Assembly: GCA_034620365.1 (NCBI GenBank)
Contig: JAQGEQ010000281.1
Location: 558,001-622,000 of the forward strand
Source of the DNA: Pegea sp. RAD2-039
Lineage: Eukaryota > Chordata > Thaliacea > Salpida > Salpidae
DNA length: 64,000 nt
Reading direction: 5' to 3'
The translations under genes were made by a program, and so were the position numbers. This document shows, piece by piece, positions 9,963 through 21,361 of this stretch (the stretch's first letter is position 1; each line of letters opens with the position of its first letter). The notes beneath the pieces are model-generated. The model was not told the DNA's origin, searched no databases, and saw only the letters and a list, made by a program, of their open reading frames with translations.

Positions 9963-10740
9963 TTTGCGCCACTCTCTTTTTCCATTTTTCTCTTTTTAAA
10001 TTAAATGATTAAATTAAATTTCAATTAAAAAGTTTTTTGTTTTAAATCTTTGTAATTAGCTAAATTTACACAAGTTTGTAAAAAAAAAAACATTTTAGCA
10101 AAATTTCAGTTTATCTAAAAAAAGTAAATTGTAATTTTCTGAAAAATTATCCTTAAATTAAACAAGGTTCTGGGACTCGTACCAGGGACCAATGTACTAA
10201 GAGACCCTATTTCTTAACTACTGAGATAGCTGGACTTGTAATGTATTCGAATATTTGCACAATTTTAGAATCATAAATTATTGTTATTAAAACGTTTAAA
10301 ACAAATATTTCATAATAAATATTTGTGAATTAGATCAACAAATGCTTAAAACTTAGTTTAGTAAAAGTAGTTTTACAAGAATAACACAAAACAATAAAAG
10401 TTTTGAATTAATTTTAATAAGAATTATGAAAGTAAGGAGTTAATTAAGTTTATTTATTTTTATTTATTTCAATAAATGCGAAGGAGGGTGCCTGAAGAGA
10501 GCATCTCTCGCTAACACATCTTCTCACAAATAATAACTATTAAGTTAGTTTAATAACTATTTATGATTTAGATTTAATGCTGGATATGGTTTAGTAACAA
10601 AAATATTAAAAGATTAATAAAAATAAGGAAAATGTTGTATAAGTTTCGACTAATTTATAAAAAGATTTCAAATAATTTTGTTTTTAAAGAATATTTAACT
10701 TTATTTAATAAATAATTTTTATCTGTAGTCTTTAAAATTG
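9963..10740. other. AT-rich spacer with tRNA-like relic and GAGAGCATCTCTC hairpin
   Basis: Apart from the tRNA-like relic and a short conserved segment near 10480-10525 (GGAGGGTGCCTGAAGAGAGC, with a GAGAG/CTCTC stem), nothing coding is seen. Equivalents: 24076-24834, 37127-37898 and 50621-51397. Confidence 0.5.
10166..10235 (-). pseudogene. Degenerate tRNA-like relic, unit 1
   Basis: On the - strand a 70-bp stretch has a B-box-like GGTACGAGTCC and an A-box-like TATCTCAGTAGTTAAG at tRNA-like spacing. Acceptor, D and anticodon stems pair poorly. It may be a dead tRNA gene or the head of a tRNA-derived SINE. Better copies to compare: 37321-37390 and 50812-50881; unit 2 keeps only about 45 bp near 24284-24328. 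Confidence 0.3.
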
Positions 10741-10846
10741 TTGACTGCAACCAGGTGTAATGATCATATCAATTATTACGTCATAATCATAAAAAGATAC
10801 TTTGAGTTAAAAGTGAATTTTTATTTCTAGTTTATTGAGTTTACAG
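10741..10846 (+). promoter_or_regulatory. Putative P1 promoter and 5' untranslated exon, copy B
   Basis: A conserved stretch with a CRE-like TTACGTCA at 10776-10783 is followed by a sequence ending TTTACAG with a consensus donor GTAAGTCG at 10847. The next acceptor (TTTTTCAG, 11181-11184) precedes the P1 start exon. The CRE is kept in all four intact cassettes and lost in all truncated ones. Confidence 0.45.
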
Positions 10847-11234
10847 GTAAGTCGTTATTATTATTTATTAAAACTTAAAATATTTTAATTGAACGCTTTT
10901 TAATTTATTATAAGTTTTGTTTTGAATACATTAACTTATTGCTAGTTTACATAAGCTAGATGAAAACATGAAATTAAATTGATTACATAATTTTCACTAG
11001 TTTAGCGACTTTTGATAAACATTTTATAAATATTTAGATATATAGAGTTAAGAAGTTAGTAGCTCTAATTAATCGTTAAATTAGAATAAATAATTATATT
11101 TAACACTATACTGAGACCTGTTAAAATTGTTTTTCACTTTTTTTATTAAATAAACTCTAATTAAACTCAAAACTTGTTTTTCAGAATTATTATTTTCATT
11201 TTGAGCTTTACTTGTGAATAAATTTTCTATTGAA

Positions 11235-13206
11235 ATGGAAATTCAACCAATTAGTATGACTGAAGTAAGTTTATTACTTTTATTTTTGAACTATTTTTGT
11301 ACAATTTTTTAATAATTTAAAATGAAAACAAACAAGTTCATTTTAATGTAAACAAAACAACTAACTATTTAATTTATCTATTTGTTATAGTGTGGAGAAA
11401 CTATTTCAACCAAAAAAAGCTTGAATAAAAAAGCTCTAACATGGTTCATTTCATTTGATAAACCAAATGAACATCCAAATAACAATAAAATTCACCAAAA
11501 GGTTTGCTACTTAGTCTAATTTCAGTAATTCTTCTATCTTTGAAATAATTGGAAATGTTGTGTAGATATTTTTGAACATATTTAGTATTGTAAAAACTTT
11601 CACACAATTATAAATGTATCTTTTAATTAAATGTTAATTATCTAGTAAATAACTGCTAAAAAAAGTTAAATTGTACAATTCACAAAACTAACTTTAATTT
11701 AAATAACTTAAATAAATAAATAACTTTTAAATAAAAATGATTTTTTATTCAGGGTTTTTCAATGGCCGAGTTTTTTAGATCTGTTTACATAAGATTTCCG
11801 GTAAGAATAATTTTCTGAAAGCAATTTTGAGAATCTTTAGTTACTAGTAATTATTTGATACTCCGAATACTTAGAAAATTATTATAGATACTCCGAAAAA
11901 TTTGTTGATAAAATAAAGTATCACATAAATCATTAGAAAATGAAAATTTAGAAAATCAAAAGTTAGATATAAAAAGTTAAGTTTTTTTAAATGGTATAAT
12001 TTTTATAGAACTGAAAAATTTTTATTAAAAACGAATAATTATTAAAAAATTTTAATAAAATATAAATTTGCTAACTAAAAACTTTTATTCAGGTTAAATA
12101 TAGCGACCGAATGTCAAGTAAGTGTTTACCTAACTATTATTATATTTTAAGTTTCTAAATTTGTTGAAATTTTATAAACTTAAATTGTTGTTGTATCTTA
12201 CTAACTATCATAAAACTATCTGACAAAAATGATTATAAAAATTAGTTTCTTGATTTGATATTTAAATCTATTTTCAATTTTAGTTCATTCTATTCAAGTT
12301 GAGTTGTTTGAAAATATTCATCTTCAAATGAAACAAACTGATGTTTTGATGGTGATTAAAAGTTCTTTTTGATTAAAAGTTCTTTTCTGAAATTCTTTTA
12401 ATGCTGCTCAAAATGCTTCTAAATTAATTAATTAAGTAATTAAGTAATTTAAATAATTATGTTTAAAAAAAAATAGAATAATAAAAACTTATTTTAACAA
12501 TAATAGAAATAGAATAAGTATACAATTTCTGATTAGTGATGATTAATTTATTTGTGTTTTGACTTTTACTAATTCTATGCAATTCTTATTTTAAAGAATA
12601 TTAACATCTGGAAAACCTTTACAACCAGCAGTAAGTTTTTTTTTGGTTGTTTCTAGAATAAGTTGTTATTTAATCAAGTCCAGAATCAATTTTATTACAA
12701 TTTTGTAATCAATTTTTATAGTTTAACAAGAGATCTTTTTTATTAAAGTTTAAAAGAACTTTTACAAAATAATACTTTAAGATTTGGTTTGACTTAACTT
12801 CGATAACTAATATTTTGTTAATTTTTTCAGTAAATGCAGAGCAAATGACATTAGATGATTATATAACAGTCAAAGTAAGTTTGCACTGATATAAACTACA
12901 ATTGTTGTATATCCAATTTATATCCTTAAAAAATGCAAATACTAAACAAAACGTTTAATTAAAAAGATTAAATGTTTTCATTTACTTAATAATTTTATCA
13001 AAGTTACTTTTTGGTACAAGTTTTGTCCGTTTTAAATATTTGTTTTAACTTACAGTGCAACCAAATGGTTTCTAGAAAACTTTTAAAGAAGCAACTAAAT
13101 GTAAGTTTTGCTTCAATTGTAGAAAAGTTTTTTTTATCTTTCTTATTATTAAGAAATTTTGATTTAGTTTAAAAGTTTTAATCTAACATTTTTCTAACAG
13201 CTTTGA
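11235..13206 (+). CDS. P1 small many-exon gene, copy B
   Basis: I do not recognise this protein. Nine coding exons in phase: 11235-11264, 11391-11501, 11753-11800, 12093-12117, 12284-12351, 12597-12630, 12831-12874, 13056-13100 and 13201-13206, encoding 136 aa. The last exon supplies only Leu and TGA. The start ATG opens an exon beginning at 11185 after TTTTTCAG. No signal peptide or membrane helix. Recognisable landmarks are MEIQPISMTE at the N-terminus, LTWFISFDKP, AEFFRSVYIRFP, IQVELFENIH and a basic SRKLLKKQLNL end. Donor of exon 5 is the weak GTGATT. Exon 6 here has acceptor TTTTAAAG and two substitutions (IWKT, TTS) against the other copies. An AATAAA lies at about 13265. Confidence comes from conserved exon lengths in four copies. 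Confidence 0.6.
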
Positions 13207-13351
13207 AAACGGTAAAAGTAAAAGATATTAATTTTGTTTTAAACTAGTGTGAAGCAGAAACTTAAATAAACATAAAATATACAAAAAATAAATGTTTATT
13301 CAATTTCGAGATATTTGTTAACAGATTGGTGCTAACAGAAATGTTTTTTTC

Positions 13352-14213
13352 ATGAATAAAAAAACGTTTGAGACGATGTACTCAAGATTGAATGTAAACA
13401 ATGATAAAGATTATAAGAAAATTGATGATTTGAATGTAAGCAGTAATTTGTTATTATACTTTGCAATAACTTTGATTTTTAATTAATGTCTAAGTTGTTA
13501 AATCATAAAACAAAATATTTCTTGAATAAGATATAATAAATGAATTTTATCTTTAGCCTGTAAAATTGTTGACTGCAACCAGGTGTAATAATAATATCAA
13601 TTATTACACTAATCTGCAATAATTTTGATTTTAATTAATATCCAAGTTTTTAAGACATAAGACAAAATGTTTGTTGAATAAGTTTCAAAACTTTCAGGAA
13701 ATAAAAAACGATGAAACGCTTAAAATACGAGAAATAGAAGAAGTTAAAATCAGATCAATTCTTAAACAAAGACTTTTTGATGAAGATAATAATGATAAAA
13801 CTGTAAGTATCAACTAAACTTCAGTTTTAAATGTTATTAGTTCCAAATAAAATTGTTTTAATCCATTTATTTGTAAAATAATTATTTTTAATTAAATGTT
13901 TATTTGTAATATAAATAGATAATAGCAAAAGAAATGAAACATGTCAAGTTCACTCCAGAAATTAAAAGGAAATATGTAAGTTTCAATTATTTAATTATTA
14001 TTTGGTTTATAATATTTGATTTTTTGGCTTTCAGAGATGGAAGAGGTTTAAGAAATGTCTTTTAAACTTTGTCACTTTGAAATGTTTTCAAAGAAGTAAG
14101 TTGAAAGATTTTTTATATTTTTATATTTAGTAACTTTTGATATTTTTTCAGAAAAAAGAGGTTATGATTTCGACTTTAGATTTGAAAGCTTAGATTATTA
14201 TTATTATTATTGA
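13352..14213 (+). CDS. P2 small many-exon gene, copy B
   Basis: Exons 13352-13435, 13698-13802, 13919-13975, 14035-14095 and 14152-14213; 122 aa ending in five Tyr. Its first intron is longer than in other copies because it contains about 110 bp matching the truncated cassette (P1-promoter-like DNA at about 13527-13640). Residues differing from copy A include Asn for Ser in the first exon, Phe for Val in RLFDED and Gln for Arg at the end of exon 4. It starts 145 bp after the P1 stop. Confidence 0.65.
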
Positions 14214-14680
14214 AATTGTTGTGTTATTTGCGCTAGTATTTAATAAAAATAAAAATCATTACAAGTCTTTTGTGATCTTTTAGAGTTTTATTTATTAAAA
14301 AAGGTTTATTCTTGAGATTCAAGCAATTTGCTAACAGGATTTATGTAATTGATTACAACATTTATGGTTTTCTTAAAATATTTAACATGTAATATAAACT
14401 GAAAAGAAAGCTTTCTAATTAAAAAATAAAAATTTTTAAACAGTAGATTCCTTTGTTTTAAAATAATTTTTTTCTTGTAACGGTTTATCAGTATTCTTTT
14501 GTTGCTAATTATTGGCGCTGTTCAAATATTAGTTTAATTTCAAATAATTACTTTAATGTTTGGTACAATTAAATTGATATATTTGAGTATCTATAAATTG
14601 CTTAAAATATTTAGTTATATGTCGATTACGTTTTATTCTACAATTCATCTTTACTTTAAACAGTTTAATTTACAATAAGA

Positions 14681-14922
14681 GAGGCCTACTTCGGCCAAGA
14701 GCGGTCATGCGGGTTGTGTGCTTTCTATCTTTTATTTGTTTGCAGAATTGAGAGCGCCATTCGGAGCGATCCACTGCGATATCCTCCTAATTTCTGGTAT
14801 TGATATTGAGCGATTTCATAATGCAGTTGCAAGTATCGTTAAAGCAAACTTTTATTCTTAACTTTTATTCTTAAAATAGTAAAAACGGTTTTTGTGTTTC
14901 GAGAACAGGTGGACACATAATA
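14681..14922. repeat. GC-rich conserved block, type I, unit 2
   Basis: Version of 1245-1475 in which the open frame is broken by changes near 14820. ACTTTTATTCTTA is present twice in tandem. Confidence 0.6.
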
Positions 14923-15679
14923 ACGAAAAGTTCAGAAAAACCCTGTTAATAAAATTGCTTGAAGCTATTATCCTTATTATTTTCTTCATATTTTTATGCA
15001 AAAAAACTTGCTTCTGTGTTTTGCTTCATCATTTTTTATAAACTTTGATAAAATGATTATTTTTAGTAGCTTTTTGCTCAAATTGTAATATAAACTCTGT
15101 TTTTCACATTAAGTTTTAAGGCTTCTTTGCTTTGTCGACCTGCTGTGAGTTGGAAGGGTTTAGTAATCGAATTGATTTGGATCTTGGTATGATAATTTAC
15201 GTCAGCAAGTTGTATAAGGAGTTTTGATGGCTTTGACTGGAAATAATCACCAAGAGCTTATTTAGCTTATTTATAGCTTAGTAATATTATGATAGAAAAT
15301 TATTCAAAATTGGCAAAAAGCGAATAAAGAAATCTTCACGATAAGCTTTCGATAATAGCCGAGTGTTGTTTACTGACCATCTTGTCTGTTAAATTGCAGA
15401 TTAAAAAATCAAGCATGTTGGTTAAGCGAATATTATGAAATATTAAAAGAAATGAAAACATAAAAGTTATAAAATGGTTGATTGGTTGATTGATTTACTA
15501 GTTACTGAGATATGTTTAATGGTAGCCAACGGAAGTTTTTATTAGTTTACTTTCGTTTTACGATTATTAATCGAAAAGACATCTTCATTGTTTGATTTTC
15601 TTCACTTGATCCCCATCTATTGATCTTTATCTCTTGATCCTAAATACTTGATCTTCAACACTTGATCTTCATCTGATAG

Positions 15680-15790
15680 TTGACGTGGCGGTTCAGGAAG
15701 TGGTTCAGGAGGTGGTTCACGAGATGGTTTATCTAGTTCAGGAGGTGGTTTAGAAGATGGTTCAGGAGATAGTTCAGGTGGTGGTTTACA
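15680..15790. repeat. 12-bp minisatellite, unit 2
   Basis: Shorter than in unit 1, with GGTTCAGGAAGT / GGTTCAGGAGGT units. Confidence 0.7.
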
Positions 15791-16074
15791 TGAAATGGTT
15801 TATCATTGGAGAAAATATTTGTTATAAACTTAATGAACTTTTATTCTTAAATAACCAGAATCAAAAAAGTTTTGATTTGATGATTAAAATAAAACTCTAA
15901 ATTCTAACAAACTTTCTTCTACTTTCTAAATTACCAAACAATTAAAAAACATGAAAATATTTCTGTAGGAACATTTTGATATTGATCTGAATGTTTTTGA
16001 AAATAAACACGACCTCAAAAGCAACTTTATACTGAAAATAAACTTCACAGCAGTCTACTAGTAAAGTTGATTTA

Positions 16075-18856
16075 TTAAAATGGGAAATTTACACATATGT
16101 CAGGTACACATGGTTGATAGCTGACAACTACATGATCAATACAATGATTCGAACTCGCAACTTCTTTCCATTCATTTGTTACTTGATCGTAACATTCGAC
16201 AATTTGGAAATCACGACCATCTTCGTCTGGACCATCCTCTAGATCCCCTGTATCAATCAACGAGCTCATCACATTTATGCAAATTATTGTAAACATCGTA
16301 ACAATGTTGATTAAAACGTTTTTCAATTCCAAACATAAGAAAAGTTTTACCAAAAACATAAATCTTCTTATTAAAGACAACAGGTTTTGGACATGCTCTC
16401 GAATAATTCATACTTGCTACGAATTCCCAATTATCATTGAGGACATCGTATCTTTCAACAGTCTTTAAATATTCTTCATCATCCCAGCCACCAATGACGT
16501 AGATGTAGTTGCCAAGCGTGACTAAATCTGTGACGATTTTAGAATTAGTTATCATCATAAGATCAAAACGTCATCATGATGCCATCAGTCACCTGATCCA
16601 TATCTAGGTGTCAAAGTTTGTTTTACAGTGCTCCATTCGTCCTTCTGTGGATCATATTTCTTAAAAAAAGGAACTGAGTCCGTGATATCATTGCTGCCAA
16701 AAGCATACAACATGCGGTTGAAGACAGTACAATCGTCAACGTAACCACAGTCAATTAATGAAGCTCTTTGCGTCCATTCATCAATAATGGGATCGTATCT
16801 GGAAATAACATAGTTTTTGGCAAATGAAGTTTTCGTTGAAAATGCCATTTCATCACTCACTTCATTAAATCGATTTCATCATCAGCGATACCAGGTATAA
16901 TGAGGTACAACTCATTGTCAATAACTTCTACTCTCTCACCTCCTAAATTATCGCCTAAACTTTTGCACTTCTTCCACTCATTTGTAATTGGGTCGTATCT
17001 TGAAAATTAATAACGTTATATTTAGTTTGTAATGATGATTACACCATTTGTTTCATACAAACCTTTCCATATCACCATTACGGGATAAATTTATTAACAC
17101 ATAGATGAAACCGTTAATGACAGCAGATTTTGAAAAATCCAACGAATTTGGAAGACACAAGTTGGGAAGCTTAAAGCGAACATCCGTTTCAGACAAACGA
17201 AACTCTGCACTTTTTAATACTTTCTCAGTAGAACTATCGGGTTCAGTTATGATGTAGATCACCTGTGACGTCATATGTCAGTCATTGAAGTGAAAAGTAT
17301 TTAATTAAATAATCTTACCTGCGGAATATCAAGTTGTCTTGGCTTACTTTCAATTGTGATGTAAGCTTTGAGATCTTCAAGCACCTTGCTGAGATGTTCA
17401 TAACAAGTATTTCTAATTACATCACAATTTTCCAATTGCATAGAAATGAACCTTGGTTTTATCAAATGACAACGTACCTAGAGAAATCACAATTTTATAA
17501 TCATAAGTCTACAACTTTATAGTTTTTAGATACTTACTTTTTTAATTAATTCTTTTAAGCAGTTTTGTCTTGAAGTTAAATCATATTTGATCCACTCTAG
17601 AAGAGCATTGAATACTTGGGATTCACAAACCACATGAAGCTCATTTTGAGTAATTACTTTAGAAATTACAGAGTCTGGTTGTAATTTGAATTTTTGAGTT
17701 TTTGAAATCTGGTAAATATAATTTGGTTAATCAAAATCTCGTCCTTATTAAATATAAAAAGAACAAGATCAATGAAATAACCAAATAAAAAATATTTCAT
17801 AAATATTTAAGCTTGATGAAGTAGAGAAAATCTTTCTACATCAAAGGCTTTGGCCAAGAAAATAACATTTTTTTATTTTCTTACTTCTGGAAAGTTTTTT
17901 CCAATAAATTTTTCAAATTTAGTTGAAAGCTCCATATATCCATAATACTCAACAAACATTGCAAATTCGAAGCAGTTGTAAATGTCTATTTGACTTTCCA
18001 AAAAGCTGTAATTGATAAAGTATAGTTACAAAACTATTAAAAGAAACTGATTTATAAAACTAGCTTACTTGCTACATAACTTCTCTAGACCATTTATTTG
18101 AAACATGGAATCTGCAATCATGAGTCTCACAATATTTTCTTCATTGATTTGTATTTCTTTTGTGTGCAAATAATCAAAAATAACAGAAAATACATTTGGG
18201 TCTACGTCATTTATGGTAACTTCATCAGAATGTGCTTCTTTGAATCCACCTTAATAAATTCAAATAGTTTTTGTGATGATACATTTAGTTATTTTGTAAC
18301 TGAAGTTGAATCTTGAATCTAACTCACCACGAAACATAGCTTCAAAATAAGGTGAAGCAGCAGCTAAAACTCCTTTGTTACATTTGAAAGTTCGTTCAAA
18401 GCCATTCAATTTCACTTTGATTAAAACATCACAAACCGGCGAATTTTCAAAAGAGTCATTTAGATTAAAGTGGCAACGATTATCCACTTCCATAAGTTCA
18501 TTTCTAAAGGAATAACTAAAAACACAACCCCTTAATAAGTTGTTAGATCGATACGTAAATGAAATAAGAAAATTAAAATTCCTTTTATTAATTGAGTAAT
18601 ACTGAAATCACTCTAAACCAGATAAAAAAACATAATAAAATCAAGTTAAAGCTGATAAGATTTAAGTTATTAATATCTTTCTAGATTCAACATAAATGAT
18701 TTTTCTATCTGCTTTTATTTTAGATAAAAAGTGAATATAATTAAATTTATTTAGAAAACAATGTTAAGTAAAGACACAAAATTCTATTAACCTGATATCA
18801 TCTCTAGGTGGCACATCTGAATCTGAAACAACTTTAGTCTTTGATCTTTCTGCCAT
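16075..18856 (-). CDS. BTB-BACK-kelch protein K2
   Basis: Exons 18792-18856, 18328-18503, 18069-18249, 17885-18005, 17538-17708, 17319-17477, 17063-17262, 16861-16998, 16593-16798, 16351-16527 and 16075-16247; 588 aa. Exon 8 is 6 nt longer than in K1, so kelch repeat 3 reads LIIPGIADDEIDLMK. Exon 4 ends NFPE instead of NFLK. All splice sites are intact. The intron 9 CRE of K1 is changed to TGATGCCA; the intron 6 CRE is kept. Confidence 0.92.
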
Positions 18857-18899
18857 TTTGATACAATTAAAGATTTCAGAAAAAAAAATATATAGGAAG

Positions 18900-18923
18900 T
18901 ATATGTATACGTATATATATACT
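18900..18923 (-). promoter_or_regulatory. Putative K2 core promoter (TATA-rich palindromic tract)
   Basis: Same tract as at 5480-5503, 44 bp or more upstream of the K2 start. Confidence 0.4.
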
Positions 18924-19689
18924 GTTGATGAAACTGCTAAGGATAATATCTAGTATATCTCATAAAACAAATGTAGAATTTTATATAAAAATAATCAAAG
19001 AATTTACTATATATAGAATTACAATTATAAAAAACGAAAATTCTAAAACTTTACAACTATGAACATAAATTAAATAAATGTAATTCATTCTAGAAAACCA
19101 GTTCTTTGGTTGATGTAGCTAAAATTAATCAAAATGTATAATATAACAAATACTAAAATAAATCTAATATCAATAGAAAATCCTCAAAAGTTAATAGATA
19201 AGTATTAAAGCATTATTTAATAACTGAAAAATGTTGATATTTTAAAGATTAAATATAAATACAATGATATAAATGTAAAAAGTTTTTCAACAAATCAACA
19301 ATTGTTTGACTTAAATAAATTATAAAAGGTTGATATAAAAATTCTAAAATAAGAAAACATGAAAATTTTCAATCAAGGTATGATTAAAATTTAAGAGATC
19401 TCAAATACCTCCATTACTTGATAAAAGGATCCTTACTTGGTGTGAGTCGCCAGCTTGTTTATAAAATGTTTATGGAAAAACAATATAAAAAGTTACCTTA
19501 ATGTGAGATCTCAAATACCTCCCAAAGGAACCCAATAAACAGAAACAAATTTACCCAGATGTTTAACGAATTTATAACATTTGAAAAACCTCCTATACAA
19601 ACAAACTAAAAGAAGCCCTTCCATAAATCTCTGTACAAAGATCTTTGTATAGTTTACAAAAAATCTATTTCTAATTTCTATTTAGGAAG

Positions 19690-20840
19690 AGAAATTGCAG
19701 TTTTATCTTCACCTAGCAAGAAAACGTTTTTTGGTTTCATAAGTCACAAACTTAAGGCGAGATATCAGTTAACTCCCCTACTTGATAACAGCGACCAGCT
19801 TTTGATGGAACAACAAAATAAAGCTGAGTTGCTAAACATCAATTTAATAGCGTTTTTATAACCAATGATGGTAATACTCCTTCTCTCTCCTACTCCGACA
19901 TTCTTACAAATATCTCCGAGATGGTAGATCTTGACATAACGGTCAATATTGTATCTAAGGCTGTTTCTTCATTAAAATCATCAGTTTCCAACACTTCATA
20001 TCAGATCCCAGCTTTGTTTTTAAGAAAAACTACTTCCTCTTTATCACTACCTTTATCGCTTTTCTTTAACATGACTCTGAGGCGAGGAAGACTTCCACAA
20101 ATTTGATAGAAAGCTATTATTACTTCAATTCATAAAAAGGGTCCCAGAAACACCACACTTAACTACAGACCAGTTTCGCTGACTTCAGTTATCTGCAGCA
20201 CTCAAGAGCATATCATTCACAGTCATATGACCAGTCATTTGATGGAGCACCATCTAATATCTGATGTCCAAAATAACTTTGTGAAACGGAGATCTTCCCT
20301 GACTCAACATCTCACTTTTCTTAATGAGCTCACACCCCATTTTGAAAGTAACACTCCCTGTGACATCATATACCTCGATTTTGCTAAAGCGTTTGATTCT
20401 GTCCCATACACCAAGCTCATTACTGTATTGAAAAACTTAAAAATCAACAGCTTCATCTTAAAGTGGATTGAAGATTACTTATCAGGTAGAAACCAACAAA
20501 CTCTTGTAGAAAAATCTTTATCTACTCCTAGTCAAAACAGAAGCGGACCCAGAACAGAACCCTGAGGAACACCACTAGTCCTTATGGGTCCTCTTCTCTT
20601 CTTAATGTTCATTGAAGACCTCATAAGAAGATTAGTAAAAGTAGATGATGTCAGAGTGTCTGTGTATGCAGATGATATCAAGCTATTATCTTGTAATCCT
20701 TCAAAACTTCAAACTGCACTACACACTGTAGAAAACTGGTCTACGAACTGGCAGCTCAGAATCCAGCCCACAAAATCTAAACTTATAACTTTTTCTCGTA
20801 AACCAGCTGCAAATTCCTTGAACCAATACTCTGGATTCTC
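19690..20840 (+). pseudogene. LINE reverse transcriptase fragment, unit 2 (longest RT)
   Basis: The best-preserved RT piece: SEMVDLDITVN and PALFLRK at 19910-20030, DIIYLDFAKAFDSVPY near 20365-20408, and the catalytic YADD at 20665-20676, followed by thumb-like sequence (WQLRIQPTKSKLITF). It carries stops near 20107 and 20563 and an internal inversion at about 20539-20579. The 3' end of ORF2 is missing; the sequence stops at about 20840, where an opposite-strand LINE piece begins. Confidence 0.88.
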
Positions 20841-21361
20841 AAACGAGAAAATTTGGATTTTGAGTAATGAAAATCAAAAGCGATATTCTCAAACCCTGGA
20901 CAATTAATGGGGTCGATCTGAATTCTAGAGATCTTGGGAGCAAGCGATATTTTGTATATTACGCAAACACCGCCGCCTCTATCATACAGTCTATCACAAC
21001 GCAAAACACAAAACAGATTACCGCCAACCAGAAAAGAATCAGGATAAAACGGTTTCAACCAAGTTTCAGTAATAAAAACAAATGTGAAATCTTGGGAATG
21101 CAAAAGAGCTTTCAATTGAAAAATTTTGTTGATAATCGACCGTGCGTTGAAGAACATACCTAATGTGATAGAAGAATTGTCTTTTTGATGCTTGTGAGAT
21201 TTGATGATGGGCTTCTGTAAATTGATATCTTGGCTATTAACAATTGTGTCCGGAGAGAGTTTGAAAAAAGAAGATGTGGGTCTAGTGATTATTTGCCACT
21301 TCCGTTTTTTGAAAATACCTTGACAATTCTCAAGGCCCATGGTGAACCTCAAACTTTGCAT
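20840..21361 (-). pseudogene. LINE ORF2 endonuclease fragment, inverted
   Basis: Minus-strand open frame with apurinic-endonuclease-like motifs typical of non-LTR retrotransposons: FNARSIINK, VFITETWL and DRLYDRGGGV. It covers the N-terminal part of the endonuclease and breaks off at the junction with the + strand RT near 20840. The region reads out of ORF1 just upstream (21349-21777). Confidence 0.85.

Larger units (their letters stand above)
1..14213. repeat. Tandem array: tail of preceding unit plus unit 1
   Basis: The first bases of the window match the sequence at about 13286, which gives a period near 13.3 kb. The repeat continues to the window end. Taking the end of each P2 gene as the boundary, unit 1 spans 776-14213. 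Order within it: GC block, 12-bp minisatellite, K1 (-), LINE piece, tRNA-Asn, truncated cassette with second GC block, 11-bp minisatellite, CRE/X-box island, P1 (+), P2 (+). Boundaries are arbitrary because a tandem repeat has no natural start. Confidence 0.95.
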
